Origin: Irpex lacteus
Lineage: Eukaryota; Basidiomycota; Agaricomycetes; Polyporales; Irpicaceae
Length of the DNA: 64,000 nucleotides
Assembly (NCBI GenBank): GCA_001986395.2
Contig: MQVO02000004.1
Location: 992,001 to 1,056,000, forward strand
Direction: 5' to 3'
The notes under the pieces were generated by a model. That model saw nothing but the letters and a program-made list of their open reading frames with translations. It made no database searches and had not been told where the DNA came from. Positions 48,090 to 60,694 of this stretch are shown one piece after another. A program made the translations under genes and the position numbers. The stretch's first letter is position 1, and each line of letters begins with the position of its first letter.

Positions 48090-50065
48090 CTAGATTCCGA
48101 AGATTTGATAGTCGTAGAGTACAGCGTCACCGAAGAAGGATGGGTCACAGCCGCCGGCTGCGACTTCACCGGAGCCACCGAGTGTGAGGGCATGAACGTC
48201 ACTGGACGTTGCTTCCTTCCAGGTAGCGAGACCGCCAGCGTTAGGATTACCGGTGTTCAAAAAGGCCTTGTACCTCGCTTGCATTTCCTTGACGAGTGCG
48301 GATTGTTGGCTGTTGGGGCTAGGGACGGTTCCAAACTGTACATTCATTAGATCAGTCATTTGTGGGGTGGGTGTAGAACAGTCAAGCGATACATACCACA
48401 ATTTCGATATCGTCCTGATGGCAGACGACACCTGCTTCTGTGCAGAAGCTGGTGATGTCACTATTGCCAGGATAGCTGGCCCCAACAACGTAGACACCAA
48501 CAAAGGCTTTACCGCCATGGCTGACCCAATTTCTCGCGAAGGTCCATGTCGGGCAGCGCCAAATCTGGTCAGTGCCGAGTTTCTCCAAAACCGGGCGCTG
48601 GTCCTCGTCAGCGGACGAGTTTAGAGCAGCGTAGTTTGGGTTAGCGAGGATCCTTTCGGTCGCAGGGTCGCCAAAACTCGAGGTGACCGTCTGAACGTAA
48701 CTCTGAGTCGTGATGGCGGGTACGCCACCGAAGATGGTGAGACCTGCTTCGTTCTTGACGTTGGAAATCAGGACAGGTTTGGAGACAGAAGGGAAAGGTG
48801 CCGTGGTGTCAAGTGGGGAGGTGATGAGCGTGCCATCTCTGACAAGGCGAAGGGGTTCACCGAGGCCGGTAGACAGATCGAGGGTCATAGCAGCATTTTG
48901 GAGATTGTCCTGGGCGTTGAGGATATCACTGACGCTGAGGGCGTTCCAGCACGCAGTATCAGACTTGTTGCAAGAGAATAAACCATTGAAGTAGCCTTGC
49001 AAGGTCTGTTGGGTTCCCGCAGACAAGAAACCGTAGTCCTGTCAAAGTTACATAAGATGATGTAATAGTTATGATCAAAATTCGTCCTTACCATAGGGTC
49101 AGATTGAAGGATAGCAGATTTGAAAAGGGACGAAGCAGAGGGAATTGCCAACAGTCCTCGAATCATGTTCGCCCCCGAACTCTGACCAGCGAGAGTGATC
49201 TTCGACGAGCTGCCCCCAAAGCTGGGAAGAACCTTTTGCAAAAAGTGGAGAGATGTAATAACATCACTCGCGGCCAAGTTGACTTTCCCGCTAGGCGCCA
49301 TAAGGCCGAGCTGTCAGAAGTGTCAGAGGATTTCGGCGAGTGAATAATAATAGTCATGAAATACTCACAGCACCCAGACGGTATTGCACAACGGCCACAA
49401 TAGAATTTGTCGCGACGGCGAGGTTCGAACCATCAAGTCCAGGTCCGGTAGCAGAACCACTGGTAAATGAACCACCGTGGATCCTGAACAGTCAAAGTAA
49501 ATTTGTTGGTTGTCAAGGGCAGGAGCGGCATAATTAACACTCACCACAACAAGCTCGGCGCATTGTCGCCTGCCGAAATTGTACTCGGGACATAGAGGAT
49601 CAAAGACAAGCAGTCCTCGCTGTAGGCTGCAGCATCGATGTCGTCTTGTGGACACGCAAGAGGCAGCTGAGATGGATCCGTATTGTTATTCCTGATGACA
49701 GGACGATTCTCAGCGAGTCGTGCGGATAGAAGGAAGCGGAAAACTCACGGAAGCTGCCAAGAAGTGACCACAGCAGAGTCTTGCCATCGTGCAGCTTGGC
49801 CGTAACGCACGGTATAACGGGCAACGTTGGCAGTCCCCACAGCCCCATGAGCCGTACCAAGCGGAGTGTTCACAGTCGGGTTAGACGAGCCCTGTCTTGG
49901 ACATAGCACCTTCTGGACAATCGGGATGGGTAGTCGGCAAAGTAAGCCCTTGGCTGTAACCGGAATTGGAGGGAAGAACGGATCGCGGTGGTTCCGAGTC
50001 GTAGGCAAGGCCGAAGACGTCGTGGCGAGCAGCAGCGAGAAGAGAATGGCAACGAAAGCAATCAT
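48090..50065 (-). CDS. Secreted type-B carboxylesterase/lipase
   Basis: ATG at 50065 gives MIAFVAILFSLLLATTSSAL, a good signal peptide. The open frame extends 51 nt further upstream but without ATG. The alpha/beta-hydrolase core includes EDCLSLILYVPS, oxyanion-hole IHGGSFTSGSATG, the Ser nucleophile elbow in ITLAGQSSGANMIRGLLA, and the His segment ending CHQDDIEIVFG near 48410. The usual GNxGLxDQ segment is replaced by a divergent KVNLAASDVITSLHFLQKVL. Such enzymes are secreted by mushrooms and act on esters of lipids, sterols or plant polymers. Ser and His are visible; the acid residue is probably in the KNEAGLTIFGG region. Substrate unknown. Confidence 0.85.
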
Positions 50066-50169
50066 GATGGCGAGTACCGTGAAGAGATTAACCTGGACCG
50101 AGTTTACCGAGTACAAGCCTGGCAGAGTCGTTGCCGCTGCTTGGGGAGAAGATGACGGCTTGCGTCGCC

Positions 50170-50177
50170 TTTAAATA
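50170..50177 (-). promoter_or_regulatory. TATA box of the carboxylesterase gene
   Basis: TATTTAAA on the minus strand lies about 105 nt before the ATG at 50065, which also supports this ATG over any upstream start. Called from sequence and position only. Confidence 0.45.
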
Positions 50178-53100
50178 GGTGGAGAAAGAGAGAGCGTGTG
50201 CCTGGCGGGCTGGATCAACTGTCAGACGAAAAGTGGACGGATGGTAAGGGACAGATACGAAGGATAGGAGTACGAGCATTTACCGTGCGCACAATACGAG
50301 ATATACAAGTTGAGAACAATGCGCTACGAGAACGGCACTGACGGACATCAGCGCTCGGGCGCTTACGGTAAATCCTGCTTCCAACACGAGGCTCGCACAT
50401 ACTACGACTGCCTTTTTGGGCTGATGCATTGTTCTCTTTTCGGTAATGCACCACACAGTGCACGTCTCTACTTGCAGTCCGCGATGTTCTCTGCTTCCCG
50501 CTGCCATCTTCTGCCGCAATATGTTAATGGGCGGCAGCTGCATCTGTCTTGTGCGTACCTGACCCCGACTCGGTCCTGCCATCGATTATCGTAACTTGTC
50601 AGGGGTGTATAAAAGATATTGCAAGTCAATCATCTCTGGCCGATACGTGAATACAATCGCCGCAAGCTTAAGGTACAGCATTATGACGAGCCTCTGAAGT
50701 CTCGAAGTCCGGTGTCATCGTGCATCAGTGTTCTTCAACAGGCTTCTCACTGTTCAGGGCACGAGTACACACGGATTATGAGACGTCACCAACTGGCAAC
50801 AATCTTCTGTGAACGTCCGGCCCGAGCCTGAGAATAACCTGCAGGTGCAATAGCATGTAATATTCGCCCATGTCTCAGTCCGTAAGAGCACCCGCTTGTT
50901 GCAACAAGCACCATTGAACTAATACCGTCTGGCTGCCAGTGATGTCTTTCAGAACTTGAACATGGATGTTCTCTGAAAGCCAAACAAATCCGGGCTATAT
51001 CTGGGATACGTTTATAGCTAAGACAAAAACAAGGTCGCTACTACACCGTGTGGCTGAGAGGCCGTAAGTACTGACCAGTGTTGAGATTAGAGCCTAGACA
51101 AAGTACGACAAGCCGTACAAGACTTGCCATTCTCACCGCCAGCAGGAGAACAAGACATGGTATGCCATCCAACTCCCGATGCCGAGGATAAAATTATCGC
51201 GCCGGCCGAGGAGCTGTCACCGACATTCCCATACGTCTAGATGGAAGTCACCTGCGTTCCTCATACCACTCGCGCCGAGCCTGGAAGCTGCGTCAATCCA
51301 TGCCCATCGTTCGGTCTGTCTCCTGAGACTCTGAGAGGGACCTAGGCCTGGCAGTGATCTCACGTGGTTCGCCACACTTGGTCACCGCACAGCAATCTAT
51401 TAGCTGGTGTATTTGGCACGGGCAACCTTCAGAGGCTACATAAGAAGCACAGGCTGCGTCAGAGGAACAACGGGGTAACATCTACACTCACCTGTCCGTT
51501 GGCATCTCTACCGGGCGCATAACACAGTCCAGGAGCTACTTAGCTGTAAGTCGTTGATCCTGCACAGCTACAGCGCTGAGAACTAGGCAAATATGGCAAA
51601 TAGAGCAGCTCTCTAGGGGTTGCATTTCCCCAGGATCACCGCTGAGCACTTCATGTTGTTTTCCTCATCGTTGATGAGCGTCCTATGTCACAGCGGCGGA
51701 CGTGCTGTCTATTCGTGTGTCATGCGCCCGCCAGCAGCTGCACCGTGTTCTCTTGAGGAATATACTAGTACACGACTCTTGTTGTACAAACAAGGGCCTC
51801 CTCTACACTCCAATAAGCGACTACGCCAAGCTGCACCAATGATAGAAATGCACTTACTCGAAGTATCGTATAATGCCAGAGAGTTGCACGCCCTTGATAC
51901 GATGAACGTACAAGGGTCATGAAACAAAGCAAAGACAGGAATTCAGCTCTCGAATCTTTACTGCGTTCATATCCAGGCCTCGAACCTGAGTAGTGCGCAA
52001 GTGGTCGGAGTAGACCTTCTCGGGTTCAGGTACGTATGAGTATCGGCACTTGAGCACTCCGTGAAGGAGAAGAACTCCCTCTGAACTGTATTTGGAACAC
52101 CTGATGATATAATTGCTTTCAAGTGGGGTATGGGTGAGCCGACATTATAGCATAACTGTGAGACTTAAAGACAAATTATACGAGAGGCGCTTGACGAACC
52201 TTCAAGCCCGCTACATGACACGTTGGGACGCCATACTAGCCTGGGGGGCATTTTTGAGCTCCATAAATGTCCATCTATCGCAAACACTGGTTTTTTGCTA
52301 GTTAATTCCTGGTCATAGGATGATTAGAGATGCGAGGCTTGCCCAAACCTTCTTTCCGGTATATTTGATACGGGCAGCACACGAGGCTTAGTGGCCATAG
52401 CCAACCGTGAATTGCATATGCTCGACCGAGCAGGTTAAGTGCAAGGTACAAGCGCTGCAAACGGATTAAAGATGTTGCCGTTTGCACTGTTGACAAGGGA
52501 CGCTCAATGTCTTGCGGGCGTGTCGCAACAGCGACTTCGTGATGCGACATAGTCCACTGGCAGTTTATCATGATCAGTAATCAACATGGTCTGTCAGTGG
52601 TCCACCCATCCAGCAGCCGATCGTGGTAAAGCTCACCTGAACATGTAGTCACTGTGGGAAGCCGGCAGATACGAGTCAGATACGCTCTCGTCGTTATCAA
52701 CAGGAGGTTCCTGGATATGAGGTCACCTACAATAAAAGACGTTACTGTGGTCATTTAGAGTGCCGAAAGGTTTAGTAGCCAGCCTAAATACGGTTTTACT
52801 GGATGAAAGGACAGAAATACCATCGTCATGCGCAGCAAAATACAGCTGGTCGACAGTATCGCCAACTTGAAGGTGAAACTTGATCTAAGCTATCATGTAT
52901 GCCAGGCACTGGAAGTACGTTGTAGTATGTAAGGACACTCACTCCACAGTGAAAAGCCTCCTGAACTCACCTACGTTGGACCAATTCACAATATTCAAAA
53001 AGAAATGTGCCTACTGGATCACGAATGGTCAGGCAAAGTTCAAGTTACTCAGACTAGCAGCGGCTTTTATTTACTGCTATTTGGCAATAGCAATCAAAAC

Positions 53101-53589
53101 TGGGATAAGTAGTCATGATTAGCGCCCATCTTCGTGGCGCTTCCCACCATGCTCCCAGGGCGTCAAACTAATTCCTCTCAGGAATGTCCATTTCGCTCTC
53201 ATAAGTTTCTCCACCTGGGCAAGGCGAGGCCATAGCAAGAGGGCCAGACATATCTAGCTCGTCGCTTTTGTAGAGAATCCTTGGCAAGCGCAGTCGCTCT
53301 CAGGTATCCTTGATTGGCTGCACACCCGAATGCGGTGATTTGATCAATACGAGGAGGTTGGAGACCGCCACCAGAACAGTTTCCAGGAAAGGCGACCGTA
53401 TCGGCGGCGGTGAGTGCTGACCTCTATGACTGTGCATTATGTACACTGACAGACTGGCGCGCTGTTTCTCAAGACGAGCTGGATATAATGTTCACGCAAC
53501 TCCGGGCCCGAGCCAGTATGTATACAGGACACCGACAGTCGTGCGTACTGTTGCAGATATGCAGGCTATGCGAGCGACTGTCTCGTCCA

Positions 53590-54246
53590 CTATCTACCGC
53601 CACCGCGGATCGTTAACAATCTAGGCACGCTCCAGGTTTCGCATAGAACGCCGCTGTCGTAAGCGGCAAACTGGATTACTAGTGAAGAGTCAACAGTGAA
53701 CTTGAATGTTTGAAAAGCGTCGGAGCAGTTTGCTTGCGAGGGATCCGTGTCCGTTCGGCATGCGGAAGTACCGCCCCACGTCCAACGTTGGCCGCCCCGT
53801 ACAGCATGCCTCTTTTGCATACCGACACTCTTCCATTGCGTCGGGTCCTTAGGTGTCCCGAACATTGGTACAATGCTCGGACGAAACTCCACCCAAGGTG
53901 AAGTCTCATACCCTGGAAAGCTATAAACATGACTAATGCCTATTAGAACACTTACATCTGATTGCACAGATATTACTCTTGCCTATTGGGCCTGTCATGT
54001 CCATGGGAATGATGGTGTTGCTGTCGTGTGAACGGCTTACCACAGGCGGGTTGATCTACCGAAATCCTCACCATCGACTACCGTGACTGTTATGTCATAT
54101 TCGTGACTTACTGGGAACTGCGTCGCTTGCAAGCGACAACTCGCGCTTCCTTGCCGCGTCACCTGCGTTTCCACACTAGTGGGAAGAAGTTCTCCGGCAA
54201 CAATAATTGCAGACATATGTGACAGGCAAATCGCAGTGTCTACCAT
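53590..54246 (-). CDS. Weak candidate gene, unknown product
   Basis: A first frame from ATG 54246 gives MVDTAICLSHMSAIIVAGEL and a GTAAGT donor follows ATQFP. A second frame carries FPGYETSPWVEFRPSIVPMF and RWTWGGTSACRTDTDPSQAN with four Cys, which reads like real extracellular protein. The exons between are not resolved and no family is recognised. It could equally be a decayed gene copy. Confidence 0.25.
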
Positions 54247-54644
54247 GGCTGTGGTTAAAATTTAGGTACGATCTGGCGGGAAGACGCGTGTTTGGGCTGA
54301 CGCTTCACGTTCTAATGGCCCAATCGTTTGGTTTCGCAGATATTGTGCTTCGCGTGCAACGGTACCGTTGCCCTAGTGTGCGCAAAATTATCTCGAAATG
54401 TCCTATCTCCTATGGATCCATGAGAATACTGGAGTCAGTCCCACTCCGCACCAATGGATACTGCCTGATACCGTTGGGCTGGGGGCCACCGAAAATGATC
54501 CTGTGAGTCCTTCAAATCGGATACACATGGAACAAACTTATGTGTCCGTGAATTCAGGGCGCCGTGCGATTGTTCTTGAATCGTTGTGCCGCTTACAGGA
54601 CATACCCACCGTGATTCGCGCTTAACATCCCGCAGTGTCCCAGC

Positions 54645-54652
54645 TATATAAG
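54645..54652 (+). promoter_or_regulatory. TATA box of the TmpA-like gene
   Basis: TATATAAG stands 106-113 nt before the ATG at 54758. This supports 54758 as the authentic start and makes the in-frame ATG at 54635, which lies upstream of the box, unlikely. Confidence 0.45.
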
Positions 54653-54757
54653 TCTACCGCTGTCGATGCTATTTCGTCGGCTACACCCCAATCCTCTTAC
54701 CACACTACTCAAGGGCCCCTACTCCTCCCGCCTTACTCACGTACACCTGAGAACAAG

Positions 54758-57021
54758 ATGGCGGCCAACCCTCGCGATGAAGCACCGGCATACTCTGAAG
54801 CCGAGAAAGGCTTGCTCACAGACGTCCCCGCCTACCAGAAGCTGCCTATCCCAAGGATGAGAAGAAAGACCCGTTCAAGGACGAGAAGAAAGTCGACGTT
54901 GCTGTCGTAGAGAAGAAGGATGTCCGACCCGCCAAACCTCCGGCCAAGCCAAAGAAGAAGGTTTCAAAGTGGATTCTTTGGCAGCTTTGGTTCAACACTT
55001 ATCGGTCAGTTTTCCCCTCAAACATCCGAAACGCATTCCTCACGCTCGTAATTGTACAGTAAATTATTCACTGTCGCTTTCTCACTTAACATGATCGGCC
55101 TCGGGTTGGCAGCTTCGAACCACTGGCCGTATGCCAGGAGATACGCTGGTGCCTTTGCCGTCGCTAATTTCAACTTTTCTATACTCATGCGTAACGAAAT
55201 CTTTGGACGTCTCCTGTACTTGTTTGTCAATACTTGCTTTGCGAAGGTACGCTCGTCTCTTATCACTCCGTGAATCTTTTGCTGAGACATGCGCACAGTG
55301 GACCCCTCTGATATGGAGGCTGGGCTGCACCTCCGTGTTACAGGTAAGCCGACCGATGAAGACGGGAAGCATTTTGACTAATTTCCCATTCCAGCATCTT
55401 GGCGGCATTCACTCTGGCTGTGCTATCTCCGGTATTGCATGGTTGCTGTTTAAGGTCATCATGGTCTGGCAAAACCGGGTCGACGAGCACAACACCGTTG
55501 TGGTTCTCGGCACGCTCACGAACATCGCGGTGTTCTTAACGGCATGTTCTGCCATCCCATGGGTCCGCAACACGCATCACAAGTACGTTCTTCGCAGCCG
55601 ATGGGATTCAATTGAGACTGACAGACTTCGCAGCGTCTTTGAGCGCCACCATCGTTTCGTTGGTTGGACTGCCTTATTCTTGACTTGTGGGTATTCGTGT
55701 CCGCTGAGGCACTGTTCTCCTGATTAATTTTGGCGCAGGGTCTTTCACCATCGCAAATGACCTGTGGAACCCCGCCACCGAATCCTGGAACCTGAGCGCT
55801 CGACACATCTTCAAGCAACAAGATGTCTGGTATGTTATGGGCATGACGACTTTGTATGTTTCTATTCCAATTGCACGCCCTACAATCGTGTCTAATCCAC
55901 ATTACAGCATCGCTCTCCCCTGGATCTGCACAAGAAGGGTGGAAGTTGACATCGAGCTCGTAAGTGGTTTCTGCTTAGTCAAATGCTCAGTATGCTGACT
56001 AGCGTTATGACTCCAACTCGATGTAACAGCCGTCACCTAAAGTCGCCATCGTCCGTTTCAAGCGTGGCATGCAGCAAGGCTTGCTCGGCCGTATCAGTCG
56101 TAGCGCTGTCAAAGAGTACCACGCATTCGGTATCATCTCGTCAGTATTCTTCATCTCCTAACGTACAGGAACAAATCTTCTGACTGTTGTTGTTACAGTG
56201 AGGGTACGCATGCCAAATACCACTACCTGATCTGCGGTGTACAGGGCGACTTCACTCGTAGCTTGGTGAACGACCCACCGAAGTATCTGTGGACTCGTGA
56301 GCTCAAGGTAGCTTCCATTCTTTCCACCTATCCCCTTCAAGCTTACTAAATAATTACTCCGAAGTTTGCCGGTGTCTCGAACACATCCACGCTCTACAAG
56401 CGCGGAATTCGCATTTGCACCGGCACCGGTATTGGTGCAGCTCTCTCGACGTGCATTCAGTCCCCGTACTGGTATGTTCGCTCCCACCAACTGCGCGTAT
56501 CTGATAAAATTGCTGATGGCTTGCCCGCTTTTTCTCACAGGTATCTGATCTGGATCGGTAAGTTGACACAGCCGGCTACGGGCTGACCCACTTCGTGTGC
56601 GTTTCGTGCTAACCACTCCCGTCGTTCCGCAGGATCTGACCAGGAGAAGACGTTCGGGCCCACTATTAGCGGTCTCATCCATCGGCACATTGAGCCCGAA
56701 CGCTTGCTGTTGTGGGACAGCAAAGTTCGTGGCGGCCGTCCAGACACGATGAAGATTCTCAAGGAGGTGTACGAGTCGTGGCAAGCCGAAGGTTCGTTTC
56801 CAGATTTTGACACCTCCGTGCAGGGCAAGAATAACATGTGCTCTCCCCTTACAGTTGTCTTTATCACGTCGAACTACATTGGAAACTCGGAGATGATGCA
56901 GGTGCGCAGTCTTGTAGTTTGTTTCATCGTCCGCAGGATGACTGACGCGCATACTTTACGTGCTTTCTAGGGCTGCAAGGAAGCTGGAATACCATGCTTC
57001 GGTACTCTCTGGGATTTCTGA
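54758..57021 (+). CDS. TmpA-like transmembrane flavoprotein, apparent frameshift near the N-terminus
   Basis: The start MAANPRDEAPAYSEAEKGLL has a good ATG context and a TATA box upstream. The frame then shifts: after LPIP at about 54850 the sensible protein, KDEKKDPFKDEKK, continues in another frame, and no intron of normal size can join them. From there the gene is intact: KKKVSKWILWQLWFNTYRKL, six or so helices including GGIHSGCAISGIAWLLFKVI, HHRFVGWTALFLTWSF, then EYHAFGIISE, YHYLICGVQGDFTRSLV, RICTGTGIGAALST and the NAD(P)-side VVFITSNYIGNSEMMQ, ending in CFGTLWDF. The layout matches TmpA and the C-terminal part of TmpL, ferric-reductase-related membrane flavoproteins tied to redox balance and sporulation in Aspergillus. 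The shift could be a true mutation or an assembly error in the CCC run. Confidence 0.65.
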
Positions 57022-58539
57022 TCTCTTACTATCAGGATCGTCTCCTTTCTGCTTCTGTCTTATCGTTTTTGGGCTTTTACGGTGCCTATACTACGTTGTA
57101 ACGTAGAGCCACCGTTCGTCAACTACTGCCAGCATTTGGCCGAGCGTGTACGAGTACTTCCCTATTCAAGTCTCACGCAGATGTCCTCTCGTACGAACAA
57201 ACGACCAATTAACGCTTTCCTTCCAACTAGACTTCCCACCATTGCCTTTTTAGAATAATCCCTTCCTCCTGTATTTTCTACCGATTTTTTCATTGGTATC
57301 TCGGACGCTGTTAAGTAGGACTGGGTACATTCTGCTCCCTACCACCACTCTTCTCGCTCTCCACGTATGCATGCACGTATTATTATCGATGTGATTTATG
57401 TCTTAATGGGATCTCTGTTTACGGCCATACCATCTCACAGTCGTGCATATCCTCGCTCCAATGGAATGTCAAGAACCTGGAGTGTACAAAGTGCGCAGGG
57501 CTGCCGCGAATCCGAAGCTGCTGATCGCAGCAGCGAGGCACGGATGCGGAGACTGGCCACTGGCTACTACCGAATGTTCAGTGGACAAGTGACGACAAAT
57601 GCTGAGCAAGCACATACTTACATAGGGCACCTTACCCTGAGTAACGTCACTCCCGGTCGAAGGGCAACGGTGATAGGGTTGGAAGCCCATGTCAACGACG
57701 ACTTCAATTGGAGGATCTCGAAGGGGGACCCACATTCACAAGCCTTCACTTCGCGGCGAATTGTGATTCGTGGAGCAGTCTATATCGCTATCGTGTAGTG
57801 CGCATACCGTCACGGTACTGTACTGTGCCTCATTGATGGGTCGACCGATGACATCTCCGAGACCCGGTCCCACGTCGTCGGTGTGTGTTCTGCGTGCCTC
57901 GAAACAATCTCTCGATCCCTCCGGCTACGAAGAGTGAGATTCCCAAGGTTCTTTACCGGCTTTCTTGATTTGGTGATGCGTTCTTGAGGACAACTTGCCA
58001 AGGACACGTCGAGTGAGAAGGAGAGGTTGGGATATGGAAAATAGCATTGGATGTGCTCACCAGGTAGGTAATCTCTATGTCGAAGGGTGCTCGTGGAGGT
58101 CGCGTGTTAATACTGCCATAGGTCAGCAGTCACTTGCCAATGGTGAATGAGGATGTTGGACGTGAATGTACGGGTAGTGGCGGACCGCACGAGTTCGAAG
58201 ATGCGTCGAATCGCGAAGACGAGTAGAGATGAGACAATGAGATGGGGGTAGGTATTGGAGGATTTTGGTATCTACGGACAGAAGAAACGGAGAAACAAAC
58301 TTGCGATGATTCGAAGAGGATACGAACTGAGGAGAAAAGAGTATCCGGTCAAGTCCTACAAATACAACGTGCATTGGAACACACAACAGAAGAAAGGTCG
58401 AAAATAAAATCAAGGGTGAACAAACAAATAAGACGAATTGATGAATGAGAGAAGGATGTAGTGGTGGTAGGCGGCGGGAGTAAGGTATAGGAGGTCGATG
58501 CGAAGGAAGGAGAGGGGTAGAAAGAGATGGACGCTCGGT
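57022..58539. other. Convergent 3' spacer
   Basis: About 1.5 kb between the TmpA-like and ERI1-like stops. The frame at 57367-57798 (143 codons) has no domain. Purine-rich sequence on the plus strand from about 58240 to 58540 is the pyrimidine-rich 3' flank of the ERI1-like gene. Confidence 0.45.
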
Positions 58540-60049
58540 CTACAGCGACGTTGTGACCGGCTGTACGTACTCTTCGAGTACCTTGCCGTTCTTCCCCATC
58601 CACGGCCAGCGCCTTTGGGGGTTGATAGGTGTATTGGGCTTGAGCGGCATACCCTGCCGGGCGAGTTCGATAACAATGCGAGCGACATTTCGTGTGTCCT
58701 GTGTGCGTACGTCGGACATAGCACAATTAAAGGTAACGTAAAGAAATCATGGAATACGGAGGATCAGAATGAGCACGGGGCGCACAGCGGTAAATATAAA
58801 CACAACGTACGTCGATACCGCAATGTTGGCGACCTTCGAATGCACCTAGGCCTAGGAGCTGGAGTTGACGGGTGATCGGTAGGAAGGTACCTCGCGAAGT
58901 AGGGAAACCGTTCTACATTGAATTATCGTGCGTTAGTACGTCCGTTCGTCCATTCATTCTTGAGTATCAACATAGCCCGCTGAGCGGCTTGCCGCGCAAT
59001 GTAATGTACGGTGTGGCGTACACAGGTGTGATATGTAGGCGGGAGATACTTACCGATGACCGTGTCCTTCTCATGGGGTTGTTTCGTTCCTGCCATCGCG
59101 CGACTACTCTTCGAACGTCAAGGACGTCTCCGGTTAGCCATGATGGTAGCGAAATCTAAATGTACAGAACGCCAGGTACGAAATGGTAAGCATACAAATC
59201 AACAAATGCACTTAGAACAAGCTTCGTCATCTCGGACTAACCTTGGACATAAAGCATTGCTTCACCACGAAATCACGGATGTCCCACGGACCGTCTGAGC
59301 ACCAGCAAAAGCGCACGAGAGGAAGACCTGTCTCTGCGTCGATCAGGCCATTTCGGGCAAGAAAGTCGCGGAAGGTCGTATGGATGAGTGTGGCAAAGTG
59401 TGGGGCGGAGTCCACGTTGTCCTGCGATTGAATGCCACAGTACGTTCAGGATTCAAATTCCTGAGCGAACAGACAAAGATATGAATACGCACTTGAGTGA
59501 TACCCGTCAGAGTGGTACAGAAGGACGAGAGCTGTGGCCGCCACACGGGCTTGACGAAGGAGCGGAACTCATCGACGACCTCGAGCCTGCTTGCCTTGCC
59601 CTTTTCGTCCTTGTACTTCCACCGGAGGAGGCACACGGGCCACTCCTACGCCAGCAAATGAACGTGCATGTGCGCAAGAGACGGATGCAAACGAACAAGA
59701 TATGGGTGAGACTAGCATGCCGTGCAGCGCGGCAGAGGGCACTCACGATGATCTCGTTCGCATAATTGAAATCGGTGCCGGGCATGCAGGTGGCCTCGAC
59801 ATCAAGAACAAGGTATGCGTCGTATGGCTGTTTGACTGCGGTCCAGTCAATGTCTGTGAGAGCTGCGCTGGGTCCCATTTCGCTTTCCGAGTCTTTCTGT
59901 TCCTCTATGGCGGGTGCGGTGTCTTTCTCGTGCGATAGGGGGTCGTCGGGTGCCGGCGCTTCGTGTTTGCGAGCAACAATGGCGATAAGGACAGCGAGCA
60001 GGAAGGCGACGAGGAGGAAGAGTTGAGAAGTGGATGTTATAAAGAGCAT
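58540..60049 (-). CDS. ERI1-like 3'-5' exoribonuclease (DEDDh) with predicted N-terminal membrane anchor
   Basis: ATG at 60049 gives MLFITSTSQLFLLVAFLLAV followed by more hydrophobic residues and then a basic-acidic stretch, a likely signal anchor. The catalytic domain follows: ExoI in YDAYLVLDVEATC (Asp, Glu), VVDEFRSFVKPVWRPQLS, FCTTLTGITQ, ExoII in CWCSDGPWDIRDF (Asp), then WLTGDVLDVRRVVARW and ExoIII GRQHCGIDDTRN (His, Asp), with the end WMGKNGKVLEEYVQP. All five DEDDh residues are visible. ERI1 enzymes trim 5.8S rRNA, histone mRNA and small RNAs. The SAP domain found in animal ERI1 is absent. If translation starts at the internal ATG at 59878 (MGPSAALTDIDW) the anchor would be missing. 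Confidence 0.85.
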
Positions 60050-60694
60050 GCCAACGTTGGTGTTCAACAAGAGCTGAAAGACGAGGGAGAGAGTGGCACT
60101 GCGCCTCAAGGCATCCGAGCTGCAGCTGTTAGTGAGATAGCCCAGCACGCCACCTACAGCCAGTCGCCCACTGCTGAATAGTTTTGATGGCGGAGGTTGC
60201 GACCCTCGACAGCATCTTTGAGCGATATTTGTACGACGGTCAAATGCATCTTTAATGCATCTTTCGACGCTGCATGTGATGCTGGCGACGAACGTCAAGA
60301 TGCCAACTTTGCTTTGCCTCTGCACTTCGAATTCTCCATGATTTCGACGACTCCGAAGCCCTTCGTTCGTTACTGCTGCCGTAGCCACACATGACTTGTC
60401 TTGCAAATAATGCCATATTTTCTTCTTCTTGGAACCAACAGTACTCCTCTCTGAACATGCAGATGCTTGTCTTTCAGCCCAGTAATAAGTGTCCATGGCC
60501 ACAGCCACTGCTGCCAGTCGCAGGGAGATAGGGATGCTTACATAATGATACACTTGTCTTGCGAAAACCTGCGAAATTTGGGCCTCCCTCTCCCACCACC
60601 TTCTCCTTAAGTGGCTTTCACTCTCTCTTGCTACCTGCTAGCACCCGTCTTTACGCCCCATTCACGAGCCGTTTCCCCCCTCCATCATCAAACT
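60050..60694. other. Divergent promoter of ERI1-like and CMS1 genes
   Basis: About 645 nt. The frame on the minus strand is open beyond the ERI1-like ATG but carries no domain. A pyrimidine-rich tract lies just before the CMS1 ATG. Confidence 0.45.

Larger units (their letters stand above)
50066..54757. other. Gene-poor 4.7 kb block
   Basis: The longest stretch without a confident gene. Open frames stay below about 125 codons and show no transposase, reverse-transcriptase or other domains. I found no long terminal repeats or target duplications by eye. It may be old repeat DNA. A weak candidate gene (53590-54246) and two TATA elements at its edges are listed separately. Confidence 0.5.

Noticed and set aside
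57367..57798. 143-codon open frame between the TmpA-like and ERI1-like genes
   Set aside because: No domain, no neighbouring exons in frame, and it lies in the 3' spacer of two convergent genes.
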